This document shows positions 24,052 through 37,819 of a stretch of 64,000 nt of DNA, in pieces; position 1 is the stretch's first letter, and each line of letters starts with the position of its first letter. The stretch comes from Ceriagrion tenellum (taxonomy: Eukaryota > Arthropoda > Insecta > Odonata > Coenagrionidae). The stretch covers positions 112,268,085 to 112,332,084 of the forward strand of contig OY720640.1 in NCBI GenBank assembly GCA_963169105.1. Reading direction: 5' to 3'. The notes beneath the pieces were generated by a model, which saw nothing but the letters and a program-made list of their open reading frames with translations, was not told the origin of the DNA and searched no databases. Both the position numbers and the translations under genes were made by a program.

Positions 24052-24111
24052 GCAGCGTAATTGGCTAACACACCTGACCGGCAATAAAAAGATCTGTATT
24101 TCCCAGTCAAG
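24052..24111 (+). repeat. tRNA-derived SINE relic
   Basis: The string TAATTGGCTAACACACCTG, then GACCGGCAAT, then a degenerate box B (GATCTGTATTTCCCA) aligns with the plus-strand tRNA-like sequence at 48060-48120 (TAACTAGTTAAATCATCTA, ACCGGTAATT, GGTTTGAATTTCG). The shared order suggests one SINE family. Box B is too decayed to expect transcription. Confidence 0.45.
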
Positions 24112-25909
24112 TAAAATTATTTATCTTAATGAATTTTGTCCACTTTGATAAACATCAGAGTCAATTCTTATAATTCACACTTAGGGCAAAATTAACGAAA
24201 CACTCAAAGTAAGTCTCACAACCATGTCCTTTAAAATGCATTTTTGACCGTAACCAACCTTGGTGATACTACTGGCTTCCAAAAAAATCTTTTTCTAAAC
24301 AAACGAGTATCAAATATTTTGTTTAAGAGATCATTATCTATATTGAACTTGAATACTTTAAACATGTAAGCTTCCTCAGTGAGAAGGTTATGAGTATAAA
24401 TTCCTTCCAGAAATTTCATTTGATTCCCCTGAATTTGTCATTGTAAAGAAGACGAGCCAATTAGGGATAAAAAATTATCTTCTTATGAATGGCTGTCACG
24501 TATGCGTGCCTAAATCCCAACATTACAGCATTTATATCTACTACAATATTATCATAGCCGTTGAAGTAATATTCAGAGTTGAATAATTCATTTGAATTAT
24601 TAATCATTTTTTAAACGCTAAGTATTCATATTCATTATATTATATTTATAAAGGCTCTAAGTTTTACCCAGCTAAGATATGTTACAGTCTGCATGTAGGA
24701 TATTACAAGCAAGGTTTGTCATGAGTCTATTTCTGCCAATTAATACCATGCTTCCAATCTACTTTCAACAAGTAAGCACAACCTTATGACAGATTTCCGA
24801 AAAGAAGAGTGAGCTCGTCAACAGCCGAAAGTGTAGCAATAATTTTGGGGTAATGATTTATTATCTTAATCCACTTTAGGAAAACTATTAACACTGGATC
24901 AGTCAAGTTAATCTGTAATGTACTTTTTGCCTATTTTCATGACGTTCAACATTTTAGCCTGGAGGAACATTTTTAAGACCGATGAGCAAGGGAAAGCCAA
25001 TTGTCTGGTTTAGAAAATCATAGCTAAACCTGATGACGGTTAGACCAAAAATAGATGAAGAAAATAATAACTAACTACGACTGAAAAAACATCAACAAAA
25101 GAAAACAATTCTATGCAAGGATGTGTGAGTAAAAGTATTATCCGCTATTATTTCGCATAAAATGTGCATTAATGAGGCTGTATAATATTGGAGGATATTT
25201 TAGTGTACATTTCTCGGGCTAGAGGATAGTTTAGTTTTCCTTGTGCCATTGAAATGCGAATCAAGGCAAAAGTAAAGGAGTAATTTCATTTAAATATCCA
25301 TTTATGTACATATAATACTTAATTCATTTAAATATCCGTAATTATATAACACAATGCACAACACAGACTTTGCAAGCCGATTCCAACATATGTGATGACA
25401 ATAAGACAGTATTTTATGACTGGATACTCAAGGCAAGTGATTAACCAGGACTATGTCCACCAATCGCCAATAAAACGTTTGGTAAGCAGATATTCTCGAT
25501 GAGATGACGGAATTTACTCTCGCAGAACTAGAGTACGATCTAACAACAATAACAGAGTAAATATACTTTTTGACCGCTTCGTACATGTCAAAATTTTTGT
25601 CACCAGATTATTAAATAGATGAATATAGAGAGTCTAGAGGAAAGAATAAATTTTGGCCTCTGTTTGTAGACATGAAACTTTTGCGTTTACGGTTAAAAAA
25701 ATTCTTCGATTAGCCTCAATGAGCCATTCGAGCGAAGGCTTTAGTAGTACGTTGAAGAACTGGATCCCATAATCAATCAAACATCATTCTTTCCAGTAAA
25801 ATTTGACCTCAACACAAAGTTAATACATCCTCAAAGATAAAGAATGCTTCAAAATGTTTTACTCATCGCCCACTCTTATATTGAAGAAAATTATCAAATA
25901 TTCTTTATC
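24112..25909. other. AT-rich stretch, nothing recognised
   Basis: No coding or repeat signature beyond short A/T runs. Confidence 0.4.
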
Positions 25910-25920
25910 TATGTGATGAG

Positions 25921-26142
25921 TTAGTGTAAATTTCTCGGGCTCGCCACCGGGTAAGATTTTTATAGACAGCCGACGTTTCGGGTTCCGACTCGTCACCCAT
26001 TCTCAAGGCTAAATTGATTAGCCTTGAGAATGGGTGACGAGTCGGAACCCGAAACGTCGGCTGTCTATAAAAATCTTACCCGGTGGCGAGCCCGAGAAAT
26101 TTACACTAATTTAATTCGCCGGGAAAGTGTAAAATCATACAT
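25921..26142. mobile_element. Perfect 92-bp-arm foldback, PLE-end-like, with 11-bp TSD
   Basis: Arms 25921-26012 and 26018-26109 are exact reverse complements around the loop ATTGA. The element goes on for 33 bp after the right arm (to 26142). The 11-bp string TATGTGATGAG occurs directly before (25910-25920) and after (26143-26153) the whole element, which is a clear target-site duplication. The right arm contains CCGAAACGTCGG, ACCCGGTGGCGAGCCCGAG and, after the arm, GGGAAAGTG, the same ordered motifs as the 3' terminal region of the PLE at 17.1 kb. I infer a non-autonomous insertion made of two inverted PLE ends. Zero mismatches over 92 bp point to recent insertion or arm-to-arm gene conversion. 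Confidence 0.85.
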
Positions 26143-26153
26143 TATGTGATGAG

Positions 26154-27489
26154 TGTATTCAACGAACTAATGTCACTCATAACTGATTCTGTCCAAATGC
26201 AAATAATTTATAAACAAACCCAATTACGAATAAAATTACCCTTCAATTGCAAATTTACGCCAAAAATCAATTTAAATAAAGGTTACCTATGAAAAACTCT
26301 CTTTTCCATGATACTGTTTAAAAATTCTATTCCTAACATTCTTATTGCCAAGCAGCAGTTACAATGCAGCAAACCCTCCACCCGTACAAATCCTCATTTC
26401 TCTCAAATGCAGACACACCTTTCAATGCATCATAGTTCCATGATTTTGGTCTTTTATTTTTTAAGCTCCTTAAAAATTAGGGTCTGCAACACAGGTAGCC
26501 CTAATTTACATAATGACTACCGCATTTCTACGTGTTTTTACTTATGGAGCACAAAGAAAAAATAGAATTATTTATAATTTGTTCTATTTTTTTCAAATCG
26601 TTAAAAATACATATTTATTCAAATTAATTGTTTTATATCAGTTTTTTATGCTCTAAATATCAGTAGCATTATCATTTACTGCCATGTGCTCTAAATGTAA
26701 GCATGAAGCCATAAATGTGGCATCGCAGCAATTATAAGCCAAAAAAAATTGTAGAAGTTGGTTTTTGACCATTAAGATAAGTCGAAAGGTTTGATATGGG
26801 AATAATTACATGGTTAACGGGGAAAGAATGGAGAGATGCTCGGCTTTGGCACTAGACTATTCTTAACGCATAGGAACAAAGTGACTCAATCTTGTAAACT
26901 GTTCGCCTGAATCTTTAATGATAGCCCTCCCGCTCACGTCATTTATACATGCCAAGGCCTCTCTAGCACAATGCCCATACTATGACTGGATTTGACCTTT
27001 TTTATCAGCCTCATCTGCTTTGTGACCACCTTTATCAGGTCATGACATGGTTGTTTTGGCCTTAAACGGGTCTTTCTCCTCCAGTTACTTATATTGTGAT
27101 CTGGTTTACCATGCTAACGATGATGACAATGCCAACCATGCTTCGATCCACAGAGGGTTTTATTGGTACAACTGGATTCAATGCTATTGCGTCATCGTCA
27201 AGTACAAGCATTGAAATGATATCCAGTGGTATGCGTACTGAAAAAGAATGATGGAGAGCAGGAAAGATTAGAGGAGGGTGGTGGTGTGACGGGGGAGGAT
27301 TGAGATGTATTTTGGGAAGAGAGGTGTGAGAGTGATGGGTCAATAAAAAAGGCTCAGCGGGGTTCAAATGAAAAAAAAAATCCATAAAGACTAGAATGCA
27401 CTAGCGTTTAAACTAGTTGTAGGATTGAACTTATCTGCCTTGCTATGTTACTTTCTAGTACTTGCTACTGCACTCTAGTCACTATAATA
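26154..27489. other. AT-rich stretch, nothing recognised
   Basis: An 85-codon plus frame (26308-26565) and a 98-codon minus frame (27089-27385) show no domain. I treat them as chance. Confidence 0.4.
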
Positions 27490-27889
27490 ACTTGGACCCG
27501 AGGAAGCCTACAGGATAACCGACGAAATACCGTCCCTAAGATGAACCAACGCAGCGGAAAACCCATAAAAACGGAAGAATCGACCTTTATCTAAACCCTA
27601 CGGAAGCCTGAATCTCATCCTACAACTGTTGGCTTCTTTCCCAAATACAGGTACTTTTTTCCATTAATATATGTCCAAAGAATCTATAATGGTTAATTAC
27701 CCAAACGCTGACTGTTTCTTGCAAGTGCAAATTAACTTTATCCTTTTATTCAAGTGTCGCAATCCATTCTCCTTAGTGTTACAATCAAATCCATAAATCG
27801 ATTCCTGTTACAAACAGTGTTCCATCCAATGCACGACGTTCGTTTTCTTGTTTTATTTATACTGTGACACTGACTTCGAGAATTTGTGG

Positions 27890-28310
27890 CATGGAACAAT
27901 GATTTGTGTCGTTTTCGGAGAATCTTTAACCCGGTGATCCACTGGTCAACATGGCTGTCTTTTTCGCCTCTTGAGGGTGAGTTTCACGGCAAATTAGACG
28001 TCGTAACAACGTTTCATTGCCGCACGAACTCTCTTGTTGCAGGTTTATCCGGCTGGGCGGAAAAAATATTCGCCTCGTTCACGCCCCTGCGCGCCGACAA
28101 GCTTAAGACGTAATTCTGGCCCAACGGGCGGCCTCCGTGGTTGCTCCTCCCCGGTTGCGCCGAGCACTCTTCCGCCCGCACGAATTTTCCCACGCCCGCC
28201 CCCACATCCACAGCCCTCCTCCTAAATACATCCTTCGAACAGCGAAGCTCTCCTTCCGCCTATCGGGGCACCGAAAACTCGGTTAACAGTAGAACCTCCA
28301 AGCTTGGCAA
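27890..28310. other. CpG-rich island
   Basis: CpG dinucleotides are dense, especially at 28065-28200, in sharp contrast to the surroundings. Frames of 60-75 codons are open on both strands. A string CTCTCTTGTTGCAG at 28030-28043 looks like a splice acceptor, but no exon could be supported. Promoter-associated or other regulatory function is possible. Confidence 0.45.
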
Positions 28311-30779
28311 CCCACTTTATTAGCCTCGTGGTAAAGTTAAACTTCCTTGTTTATGACATGCATCTAAAATAGAAAATTCGTTGCTATTTTTTACTAAGGA
28401 TTACTGTATTCTATCGGTTGAGATATTGTCATATTAAATTAAATTATAACATTTTGGATTTTCTAGTACTGACACAGTGCTTTAAATTTATAGGGCACTA
28501 TCTACCGGCAATAATTCTCCTTTCTTAATAGCGTATCCCTTACAACTGTTAACTTTGCCTATAAAACCGATTATTTCCCATTTCCAGCCTAGCAACATCA
28601 ATCTATCACTGTTTCTCTTTCACTGTTTTTGGTAACCCTACGACCCTTATCATCTCTGGTAATCATCTTCTTTGCCTTTTTTCACATCCAGCAGTTTTCA
28701 TAACCGGCCATAAAAACGCTTTCTCGTATGACTTCCTTTCTATCTGCCACACCTTCTCCATATTCTTACACTCACACATGTTAAGCACATAATTTTTCTA
28801 TTCTATCTCTTTTTTTTAAAAGTTCAAGTGTGGTCCACAAAAACGCTATACTTCATATATATAAGTATTATCCAATCTCCCTCTTATATCCATAAACAAG
28901 GTCTCGGACATCAGTTCTCTCCTAATGATGGACCAATTTTTTGCTATGACAGTAACTTTTCGTGTTAGTAATGGAGCTTTTTGGCGAGATTCATTAAATA
29001 CAGATTTTGAGAGTCGGTTTTTTGTTTAATCGGGATGCTATCGGCAGTTTAAGTCCGTTGGCGCCCATTAATCTTTTGATCCTGGCAGGACACACGTATC
29101 TCCGCGAGTGATTCTGCTTTAAATTATTAAAGAACTCATCTTGAATGAAAAACATAATAAAAGGTACCTACGCGATTCCCAGCAATTAAAGGAAAAAAAT
29201 CAGTCTTTTAAGGTTTGAATACTAGAAGATAGGTTTTTGAGGGAGATGACGTGGGGAGTGGAGAAATATTGATGATAATATTGCGTAGGCCGCACAATAA
29301 CGAATTCTCATAAAAGAGCATAATATAACCTCCAGCCAACAGCCAGAAATCCAGACTTGCAGTACCATCCATTGGAAAAATAAGGCTGGAATTTCACAAA
29401 AAAATATGCGCCTAACGCGGGAATTCAAAATGTGAAGAAAGTTCTCCAGTCACATGACCAACACGGTCCAAATTTTAGAATTACGTTCCTATCTTTCACC
29501 GCCAACTTCCGGATAATGCATAGGCTGCATTAGAGCTCGCAATAACAGTGAGCCAGAGCTCATTGTTGCCATAGATGTTTACTATTTTGGAGTGGCTAAA
29601 TCATCCTCTCAGGAAAATATATTCGTTTGTAGGTCTCGCATATGTAAGAGATAAATCTCTGTGCATGTTTGGAACTGTTTTAAATAAGACGACATTTTAA
29701 AATCAATTTGAGAATTTTTTTATACTTTTTCAACTCTGTACATACTTAAAAAATGGCTTTAAATACTTAAAATTATTAAGGAGCTAAATTATAACCTTTT
29801 AACCTGCCTTGCATTATATCAATAGAAGGAAAACATACACATGCAGGACAAAATGCGAAACTTTGTGCAATTCATCACTTTCATGTTGGTTGAACAGTCA
29901 AATATATTTAAGGGATTTTATCAAACATACGTTTTGGATAAAATAAAAATTAACTCAACTCAAACTAAATATTAAAAATTAACTCAACAAAAGATGTTGC
30001 GCTGACCAAGTATGCAGCCGTTTTAATATGGGTAATCAGCACAATGGTAGTAATGAGGTAAACGTTAAAAAAAAACAATCTTTTTGTTAAATTGGTTCCA
30101 TGTAGCTAAACAGATACTTGTAAGCTTATATACATAACCATTTATATTTAGATTGATTGATTACTTTATCCTGTCGGCAATCAACGCTTTCAATAAATTT
30201 AATTCAAATATAATATCAATTTGCACAATTTATTTACTCAAAAATGAGGTTTATAATTCCAGTACGGTTTAACGTGACTACTTATGTATTTCTATGCACT
30301 GAATCCTATATTAAGCGGCCACCGCCGGATTCATGAGATTAAGGTCGCTTAAGAAGATGTCCGCTGAAGAGAGAAAAAATTTACATTGTTTTAACGTATG
30401 GGATATTCATTCCGATCCCGAAAAAATAGATCTCTTAGGGAGGTGACGTTGGAGGCTCGTTCCTTCGTAAATGCATTCTTACTTTGTATATTACCCGAAA
30501 ATTACCCAAATGATGCATAAAAGGTGAAGGATTTTCATCATATTGCTCAAGATAAACTCGAAAAAAATAAATGAAATGATTATAATATTAATGATTATGG
30601 AAAACTACCAATGTGCGCCTTCACCCCACATACACTACATTAAATGTTGAACATCTTATGGTAACTACGAGTTTCAATGTATTTTGGTACTAAATTAACG
30701 TTTTATATATATTCACAGCCGATAATAACAATATTTATACCCATGAAGAAACATTTCCAAAAGGTTGAGTTTTTATAGT
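28311..30779. other. AT-rich stretch with one small inverted repeat
   Basis: The pair TTAAGCGGCC (30311-30320) and GGTCGCTTAA (30343-30352) is inverted with one mismatch. Nothing else was recognised. The 68-codon minus frame at 29222-29428 has no motif. Confidence 0.35.
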
Positions 30780-31300
30780 AGTTCTACCGCCCAGAAAGTT
30801 CTCCACATCGCCAATTGCCACTGTCTGACGGGCTATCTACGCCCTGCCACCGGGTCCCCGACCTCCGTCTCGAGGAACTAATCACTCATTCCGAGACGAA
30901 ACATTCAACAAGCCTCCAACACCTAACCCCTTTCCGAAAACTTGGACCGCTGCTAAACTAGCACCCTCGCTCTCCCGACTCCGATCGCCCAACTTGGGCT
31001 TCCGCTTTGACCTGCGGGGCATTTAAAACTGGAGAAGCGGGAGTGGACTCGTCTCAGAGTTGACGGGGGATGGGAAAAGGGCTCATGGGGGAGAATTCAA
31101 CCCTTGACCGGTGTGGAAGGGAATGGACAGATGGAATAGGGCAAATGAGCTCCACACCACACACCATCCGCCGGCCCTTCAATTCCCTTTGGCCTGTTAT
31201 CCTTAGTCCCAAAAGGTCACCCCTCTGATCCAAACCATTTGCCACCCATGATCTTCTTGGACACGTCAAACCCTGCCACCATTCCCATCTCAAACCCCTC
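30780..31300. other. GC-rich island
   Basis: Rich in C runs (CCACCGGGTCCCCGACC and similar) and flanked by AT-rich DNA. An 84-codon minus frame has no recognisable domain. Confidence 0.4.
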
Positions 31301-33639
31301 TGAAACAATCATCATTTTCCCTTTGTAAACTCTTAAGCAATTAATTTCCTGCCTCATAATACTACCTGAACATGTTGGCTTCATCTTTGAGGGAATACAG
31401 CCGAAATTGATCCAAAAATATAATGTTTGAGTTCAACAACTTTCATTTCTTTTTAGTCTTTCTTTTAGAAAATAAATCGTGAGACCTAATCGTTCCACAC
31501 CGATGTGAACGTCATGTATGCTCAGGCACATATCAGCTCATGAAAGGGTGGCTTACAATAATCTCTTTGCAAGGTCATAACTAAAAATATGCCATTTAAC
31601 TTCACTCCTTTAAGAAACATTTTTCATCAAAAATTAGATTTGATGGCCACTGAAAGTTATATCGAGTATATGATGAATAAGAATGAACCTTGCTCAAAAA
31701 TATGGGAAATATTTAGAATATTATGAGAATTGCATCGCCATCTGGCTGATTTGCTCCACCATAGGACATATAATCAGTCCACGGAATGAAGTCATTGTAG
31801 GATGTCCCAGCATCACCTCATATTTTTCCAAGGACGTCATTGGGGATGAATATTTAAAGTAAAATTACAGCAGCCTGTCCTTATAATCGACATTTAATTA
31901 TATTGTTCAACCAACTGAATTTGGCAATATTTCGCTAAGAAAATGCGAAAAATTCTTTTTATACATAAATATGCCATTGCCTTATTTTAGGGTATTGCTT
32001 CAATACTAAACCGCCGAAGTAAATGCAACGAAAAACAGTTCTTCTTTAGGCATAATTTTTTTACAAAACTGGTATTGCATTAGGTTTTGAAAGGAATCAT
32101 ATGCAAAGAGGCACCATCAGCTATTTCATGAAGTAATCGAGGCGTGTACCCATGGCGATTCAAAGAAAGTTATTCGGCGCAAAGCTTAAATCCATCACAA
32201 AAAATACCATTCCGAATAAATAAATTTTTAATTGAGATTAATTTCTCTGAAAAGTATGAAATCAATGTTAGACGGTTGTACCTGCTAAAAACATGTCTGG
32301 ATAAGTAAGGGTTTTCTTTAAGCAAAATATAAAATCGTAAGGACAAATGGATTTAAACTTGAAATGATCTATTAACAAAGCATCTTATACTTGCACCTGC
32401 AATCTTTTGTCCACCACGTTTTTTTATTTCCACAGTTTCCTCCACCATGTTTACAGTTTCACCATCGGTACCCTCCTCCCCTCTTTGGATTCACCCTATT
32501 AGTCCACCCAGCCATCGTCTAAAACTCAGTCTATACTCAGCACCCGGGAGTTCCCCAACAACCTTCCATCCCTCCAGATAAAATTTCCCCTCCTTGTAAC
32601 TAGGGAAACTAAACCTCCCATGCATTCGAGGGAATTCAAGACATAGGTAATAAATTTAAAAATCCCCTAGCTTCCTACACGTTTGGACAATATTTAAACG
32701 ACAATCCATTGCCATTACAGTTACCAGCAAATTATGACCTAAGTCCAACTGTTGTCTGCAACTTGCATTACTGAATACGTCAATGCATCTCTGACAATCA
32801 TAGTTAAAATATGCTATCCACTAATTAACAGCTAATTAAATATGTTAAATTTTGTATCGTAGATAGGGAGTTTGTTTAACTTTGGCCGATCCAATATTAG
32901 TTAGTGTTCCTTATAGATTCTGTATAAAGTAAGATGCATAAATAAAAAATGACGAATAAGAATAAAAAATGGTCAGTAATATTTCATCAAAATAAGCTAA
33001 ACTACTCTCTAAACTGTTCTCATAGGCCAACATATGTAATTAAAAATATAAAAAAACTGAAAATTTTCAATAGAGGGTTTCAAATAAAAAGCTATAATGT
33101 AGGCCAGCAAAAGTTTTGCACCAGTATTTAGGCTAACTATGTGGTCAACATTTCAAATTGACTGCAAAATGGGTTCTTGGGAGTCTATTCATTTGAAGAT
33201 GGAACTGAAGGTCAGATCAACATCATCTTCAACAGCAGGTCTATTAACTATTAATAGATCAACAACAGCAGCCAGTGAAAATATCAAGTATTCATCAACC
33301 TTTGTCCGGGAATATCTGAAACTTTCATATGTTACAATTGGATAATTATTTGAGATGCAAAAGGAACTAGATACCTGATGGAGAATTTGCAAGGCGTAAA
33401 AATATAAAAAAATGTCTTCTTAATGAGGACATTTGGGTGAATAAAACTGTTCAAAAACCTACCAATCAATTGGTAGAATACTCAAATGAAATAAAAAAGT
33501 TATATCAAATTAGCTGAAAAGCGGGATTGGAAGGCAGTCATTGTAAATATCTTTTCTAATTTGTACTCCAAGAATCTTACAAAAAGTCTTACTATGGGGA
33601 ACGGGCTACTCTTCGAATTAAAGCTTCATAAGTTGGCAA
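31301..33639. other. AT-rich stretch, nothing recognised
   Basis: Frames of 60-68 codons at 32949-33392 overlap on both strands and lack motifs. A short GC-richer part at 32450-32640 has no structure. Confidence 0.4.
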
Positions 33640-34070
33640 TGCTCCTCGTAACCCATCCCGTAGTGTCTTCCTTATCTTTGGAAAACAATCGTCCACGGAG
33701 AACTTAGTAGGCGTCTCGCCCGAAAGTCCCTATCTCATTTGCACCCCACTCGCCTCCGAAAGGGGGCGGGGCAAGAGAGGGGTCCATGCCCTCCTGCTTA
33801 AGGAAGGTGTGTATTCAATCCACCCACCCCCCAGGGGGGAGTCCGACCCCTGATCTCTCTCCAGCCCCAACAGCCACCGGGGCAGCGTCTACCCTTTCGC
33901 TCTCACCCACCCCCCTTTCCCATCTTCTTTCAAACGAGTCGTATTCATTCCCAATTACCGGTGTATTAGTGCCGTGCGGTTGTTCTGTCTCCACCCAAAC
34001 ACACCACCGCCCTCTAGTATGTACTCCCATCGCCCATCCCTCTGCCGACCCACCATCTAGCGACTAAGCC
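33640..34070. other. GC-rich island
   Basis: C-rich on plus, with CCACCCACCCCC-like runs. A 93-codon plus frame rich in P, S and T and a 71-codon minus frame overlap, so composition explains both. Confidence 0.4.
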
Positions 34071-37000
34071 CTGCTCGATACTATCCGAGATCGATATTTT
34101 ATAGAATTTACATTCCCATACTGCCGATTTTGAACTGAAGATTTGGACATAATTATTTTCTGCATTAGTACTTAATATAGAGAACAAGTAAGAAGGGAAT
34201 TTATATAGCAAATAACAAAAATAAACGCCAAATGAGAATAAACTATTGGGGACTTTCGCCGTAGAGATCCATTTTTAACTATTGTTAAGAATACTTAACA
34301 ATACTATTATAGAACTTGTACTTGAGGAAGTACATCTGGTATACATTATATCAATGTAGGTAATCAACATTGGTCAGACGTGAGTGACAAAATAATGAAA
34401 TATAGTATGCAGTAATAGAAAAGATGAAATGGTAAGAATTTTTATTAAAGTTTAACTAATATCAAGATTGATACTGCATAAAATTTTCAATTTTCATAAA
34501 ATAAATATGTAAAAAGTATTAATTTACCACGGTAGATGAGCTGATGTGGTGGTACTCTCCATTTAATGTATTCTACCAGTTTTGCAACATTGTCTTGGAA
34601 TTGGAATTAATATTGTGGAAACCAGGCTTTGGCAATAAAATACTCTTAAGCGCAAAACACCATGGGGAAAGAATTCATCGTCCATTCCGAGTGGCACATG
34701 ATAGATAACTTGAAAAACCTTCATCAGGTGTTCGAGATGTAAGGCGAGTAATTTAACCTAGCCACTATTATTTTTTACTTTAATGAGTAATGTACGAGAG
34801 ATCTTTAAACATTAATACTTAAATGTACAAAATATTTTTCATCAAAGTTTAATATTTAAACGCCCTATCCAAATTTATGCCAGAAAAATAATTTTCGCTT
34901 ACTAGAGTATAAATCATTCGTATGCACAATTACATTATTTTATCAATAACTTATTTAGTATGTTTATGACCAAATTTGCTTATTAAAATATTACTGATAT
35001 TTGTCCCTCATTTCCCATTCCATATCGAAATAACTCACCAGCTGCAATCATATATAATAAACGTACATGAACTAAAAGCGATAAATCTTCATGCGGTTCA
35101 ATTGATAAACCATAGTATCATTATATCTTCCTCAACATTTTAGGGAGTGTATTTTCTCAGTGGGTATACTAATATGTTAGTAAATTTTCCTGAGCATATC
35201 GGATGAGATAATGGCCTTAGAATCAGCATCGGTCCATACGTATCGGGCCAGCCCTAACTCACAAGATAACCCTTTCTTTTCCAAAGAACAAGAGTTGAGA
35301 ACGGGGTTTAAAACTCCACAGTTTGCCCTTCCGACCAGACTCATCCCCCTCCCATTCCTTTCTCTCCGCCCGTGGTTTGGATTTTATCGTCGTCTCGATT
35401 GGGGCTTGTTGAGTCTATCTGCTCGGCTCCAGACTCCCCCGATTTCTCCCGCCTCCCCGAGTGTGTGTATCATGCCTGCATAATCTTTTAGTCCCCTCTC
35501 TTCTTTACTCGCTCATGTTTTGTCGTGACAGACACTTTTCGCAGATACACTGCACGCCTGCAGTCTCATCTTCGCTTCATGTTCCTTTTTCATTCCTTCG
35601 AGGTCGATGATCGCTCAGTCTCTCCTTTGTACGCTCGAGTGTGATTGAAGCATTCTCTTAAGGAACAATTCTAATCAACACCTCTCGTCCCTACTTAGCT
35701 AATTACCTCACCCAAGAAACGATGTGAAAAAGAGTTGGGTAAACTTCCCAGATTCTTCATTTTATCAATCGCGTATTGTTTTTGTACTTTATTGATTAGG
35801 TTAATCGCAAATTTTTATGTCATCAGCATCCGTTGGCCATTTATTCATTCAAACAAACTCATAATTAGTTGTGAATAAAAAAAATCAGTTGATTTTTGTA
35901 CGCTCATAACACTCAGACATGTTCATGACAGTATATTTAATGTTTATGGCATTTCTGCTCACTCAATTCAAACTAGTGGTCGCAAATACCTGAAAGAAAT
36001 AATTTAGCATATGAAATCAAAATATGTTATTATTTGTTAATTCTATTTTAAATATTTAACTGTGGCACTCATACACTCAACAAAAATTGAACAAAAATCA
36101 TGCATGAAGTATTCACGCTCACCCTAAGATACCTGTTTTAATAATCCTTTGAATTGATTACTCTTCCTTCATACTATACTTTATAGCGTTCCAAATTCAG
36201 ACCTCAGGTGAGAGAAAAAAACCTTAGGAAAACCCCGCTACTAAAACAACTTTACGGGTGATAAACTGGAGGCAACTTGAGCAAACATTTCCACCTCCGT
36301 GGTGAAGAGTAAGTTACTCAATGAAATTAACGAACATAGGAAGTCTCCTAGAAGTGTAGATAGCCTAATACATTGATCAAACGTTAACTTCCCCTTTGCT
36401 AGAGACAAAATCTCTTCCGCAACAGAATGGAGATTAACACAGGAAAGGATTCCCTTTATGAGCCTACATTTTCGAATGAATGTAGAGCTCTCTTTAGCTG
36501 ATAAGCCGGAAAAATGGTGGGAATATTAAACAGATGTGTAAACACTATTAGTAACTATTTCATTTATTTATGTTTAGGGTAAGTAAATATTTTCTTATAG
36601 TCTGAAATATGTAGACCGTACCCATGCCTACAAAATATGAACATTCCCGCTAAAGCAAAGCGTTGTTGATGGTAAGTACTCATATGAGTCACTGTTGATA
36701 GTAGCTGCTTATATAATAAGGGGTAGAAAGAATGAGTTAAGATGAGCTCATGGTTTTCCAAATTACAATTTTTCTCAGTCAATAATGGAAAATTGGATAT
36801 CTTTTTAGATACATTGAACTATTCCTTGCAAGAACTTTATAGTACGAACGCTAGTAAGATTTGAGCGGAAAGAAATACCTACTAAAATCATAAAAATCAG
36901 ATCAGGAATCCTCTAAATTATCAAAACAGCCTCTCGCACCTGAATATTGGCTTTCATTATCATATATCATCCAAATTTTATATATATTTTTTAAAGTTAC

Positions 37001-37815
37001 TGGCAAGAATAACCAATGATCCACATTCAGACTACATGCAATCACCGTCTCCTTTTGCTATAAGAGCTTTAAAATACCTCATCAAGGTTTTATAATATTT
37101 TCCATCGAAATTGAAGTAGGTACTCCCAGAGTATTTGTACTAATTGGTATTTAAGAAGAATTCCTTTCGACCAAACTTCCAAACATTTGACTTTCTTAAA
37201 TTCCATTTCCTTAAAAACATTTCTGCTCCAGAATGAATGGATCGCTTCTATCCTAAAAGCATTCGGGGACTGCGGCATTTTCTAGTAAGTTGGAAAAAAA
37301 TGGGCCAGCATGTAAAAAATTGACCTTTGGTCAGAACTTGGTTCAGTTTTTATGCCTTTAACCCTTTAAACTCGTGTTTATGATGAATATGAATTGCTCG
37401 CATCAATAAAATATTTAAATAATAAAGCCCTTATTAGGGTTTAAGGTTTTAATCATATCGTTCCTTAAAATTACATCAAACTGGTTTCCAGTTAAAGGAT
37501 TTCAAACCTAGGTTTAGTTCTGATTTCAAGGGCAAATCATATGAATTTCACGGTCTACTTTCTTTGTGATCTGTCATGACTATAAAAAATATAATTGAAA
37601 TATTCCTATGAATGGGCTTCTTTTTACCCTATCATATAATACTACTAATAATGGGTGTGTGAAATACGTATGTGTGGCTTCAGAGGTGAGTAGAGAACAC
37701 AGTTTACGTCAAGCTAGGCCAATGAGTTTGTGTAATACACTCAGAAGGCCCTCAGTCTGACAAGTACCTCAAAATTCTCGTATAAAGAATTGTTATATTA
37801 GTATACAAACTTGAG
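34071..37815. other. AT-rich stretch with a GC-richer island at 35220-35480
   Basis: A 90-codon plus frame (35211-35483) lies in the GC-richer part and has no recognisable domain. The remainder holds only short chance frames. A short palindrome, AAACCTAGGTTT near 37504-37515, lacks any hammerhead-like context. Confidence 0.4.
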
Positions 37816-37819
37816 GGAA

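Noticed and set aside
28030..28110. An exon after the CTCTCTTGTTGCAG acceptor-like string
   Set aside because: No conserved domain, no matching donor or frame continuity, and the opposite strand is equally open.
30311..30352. Small inverted repeat as a transposon
   Set aside because: The arms are only 10 bp with one mismatch, and no duplication or family evidence was seen.
37500..37520. AAACCTAGGTTT palindrome as another hammerhead copy
   Set aside because: No core, stem II or conserved tail was found next to it.
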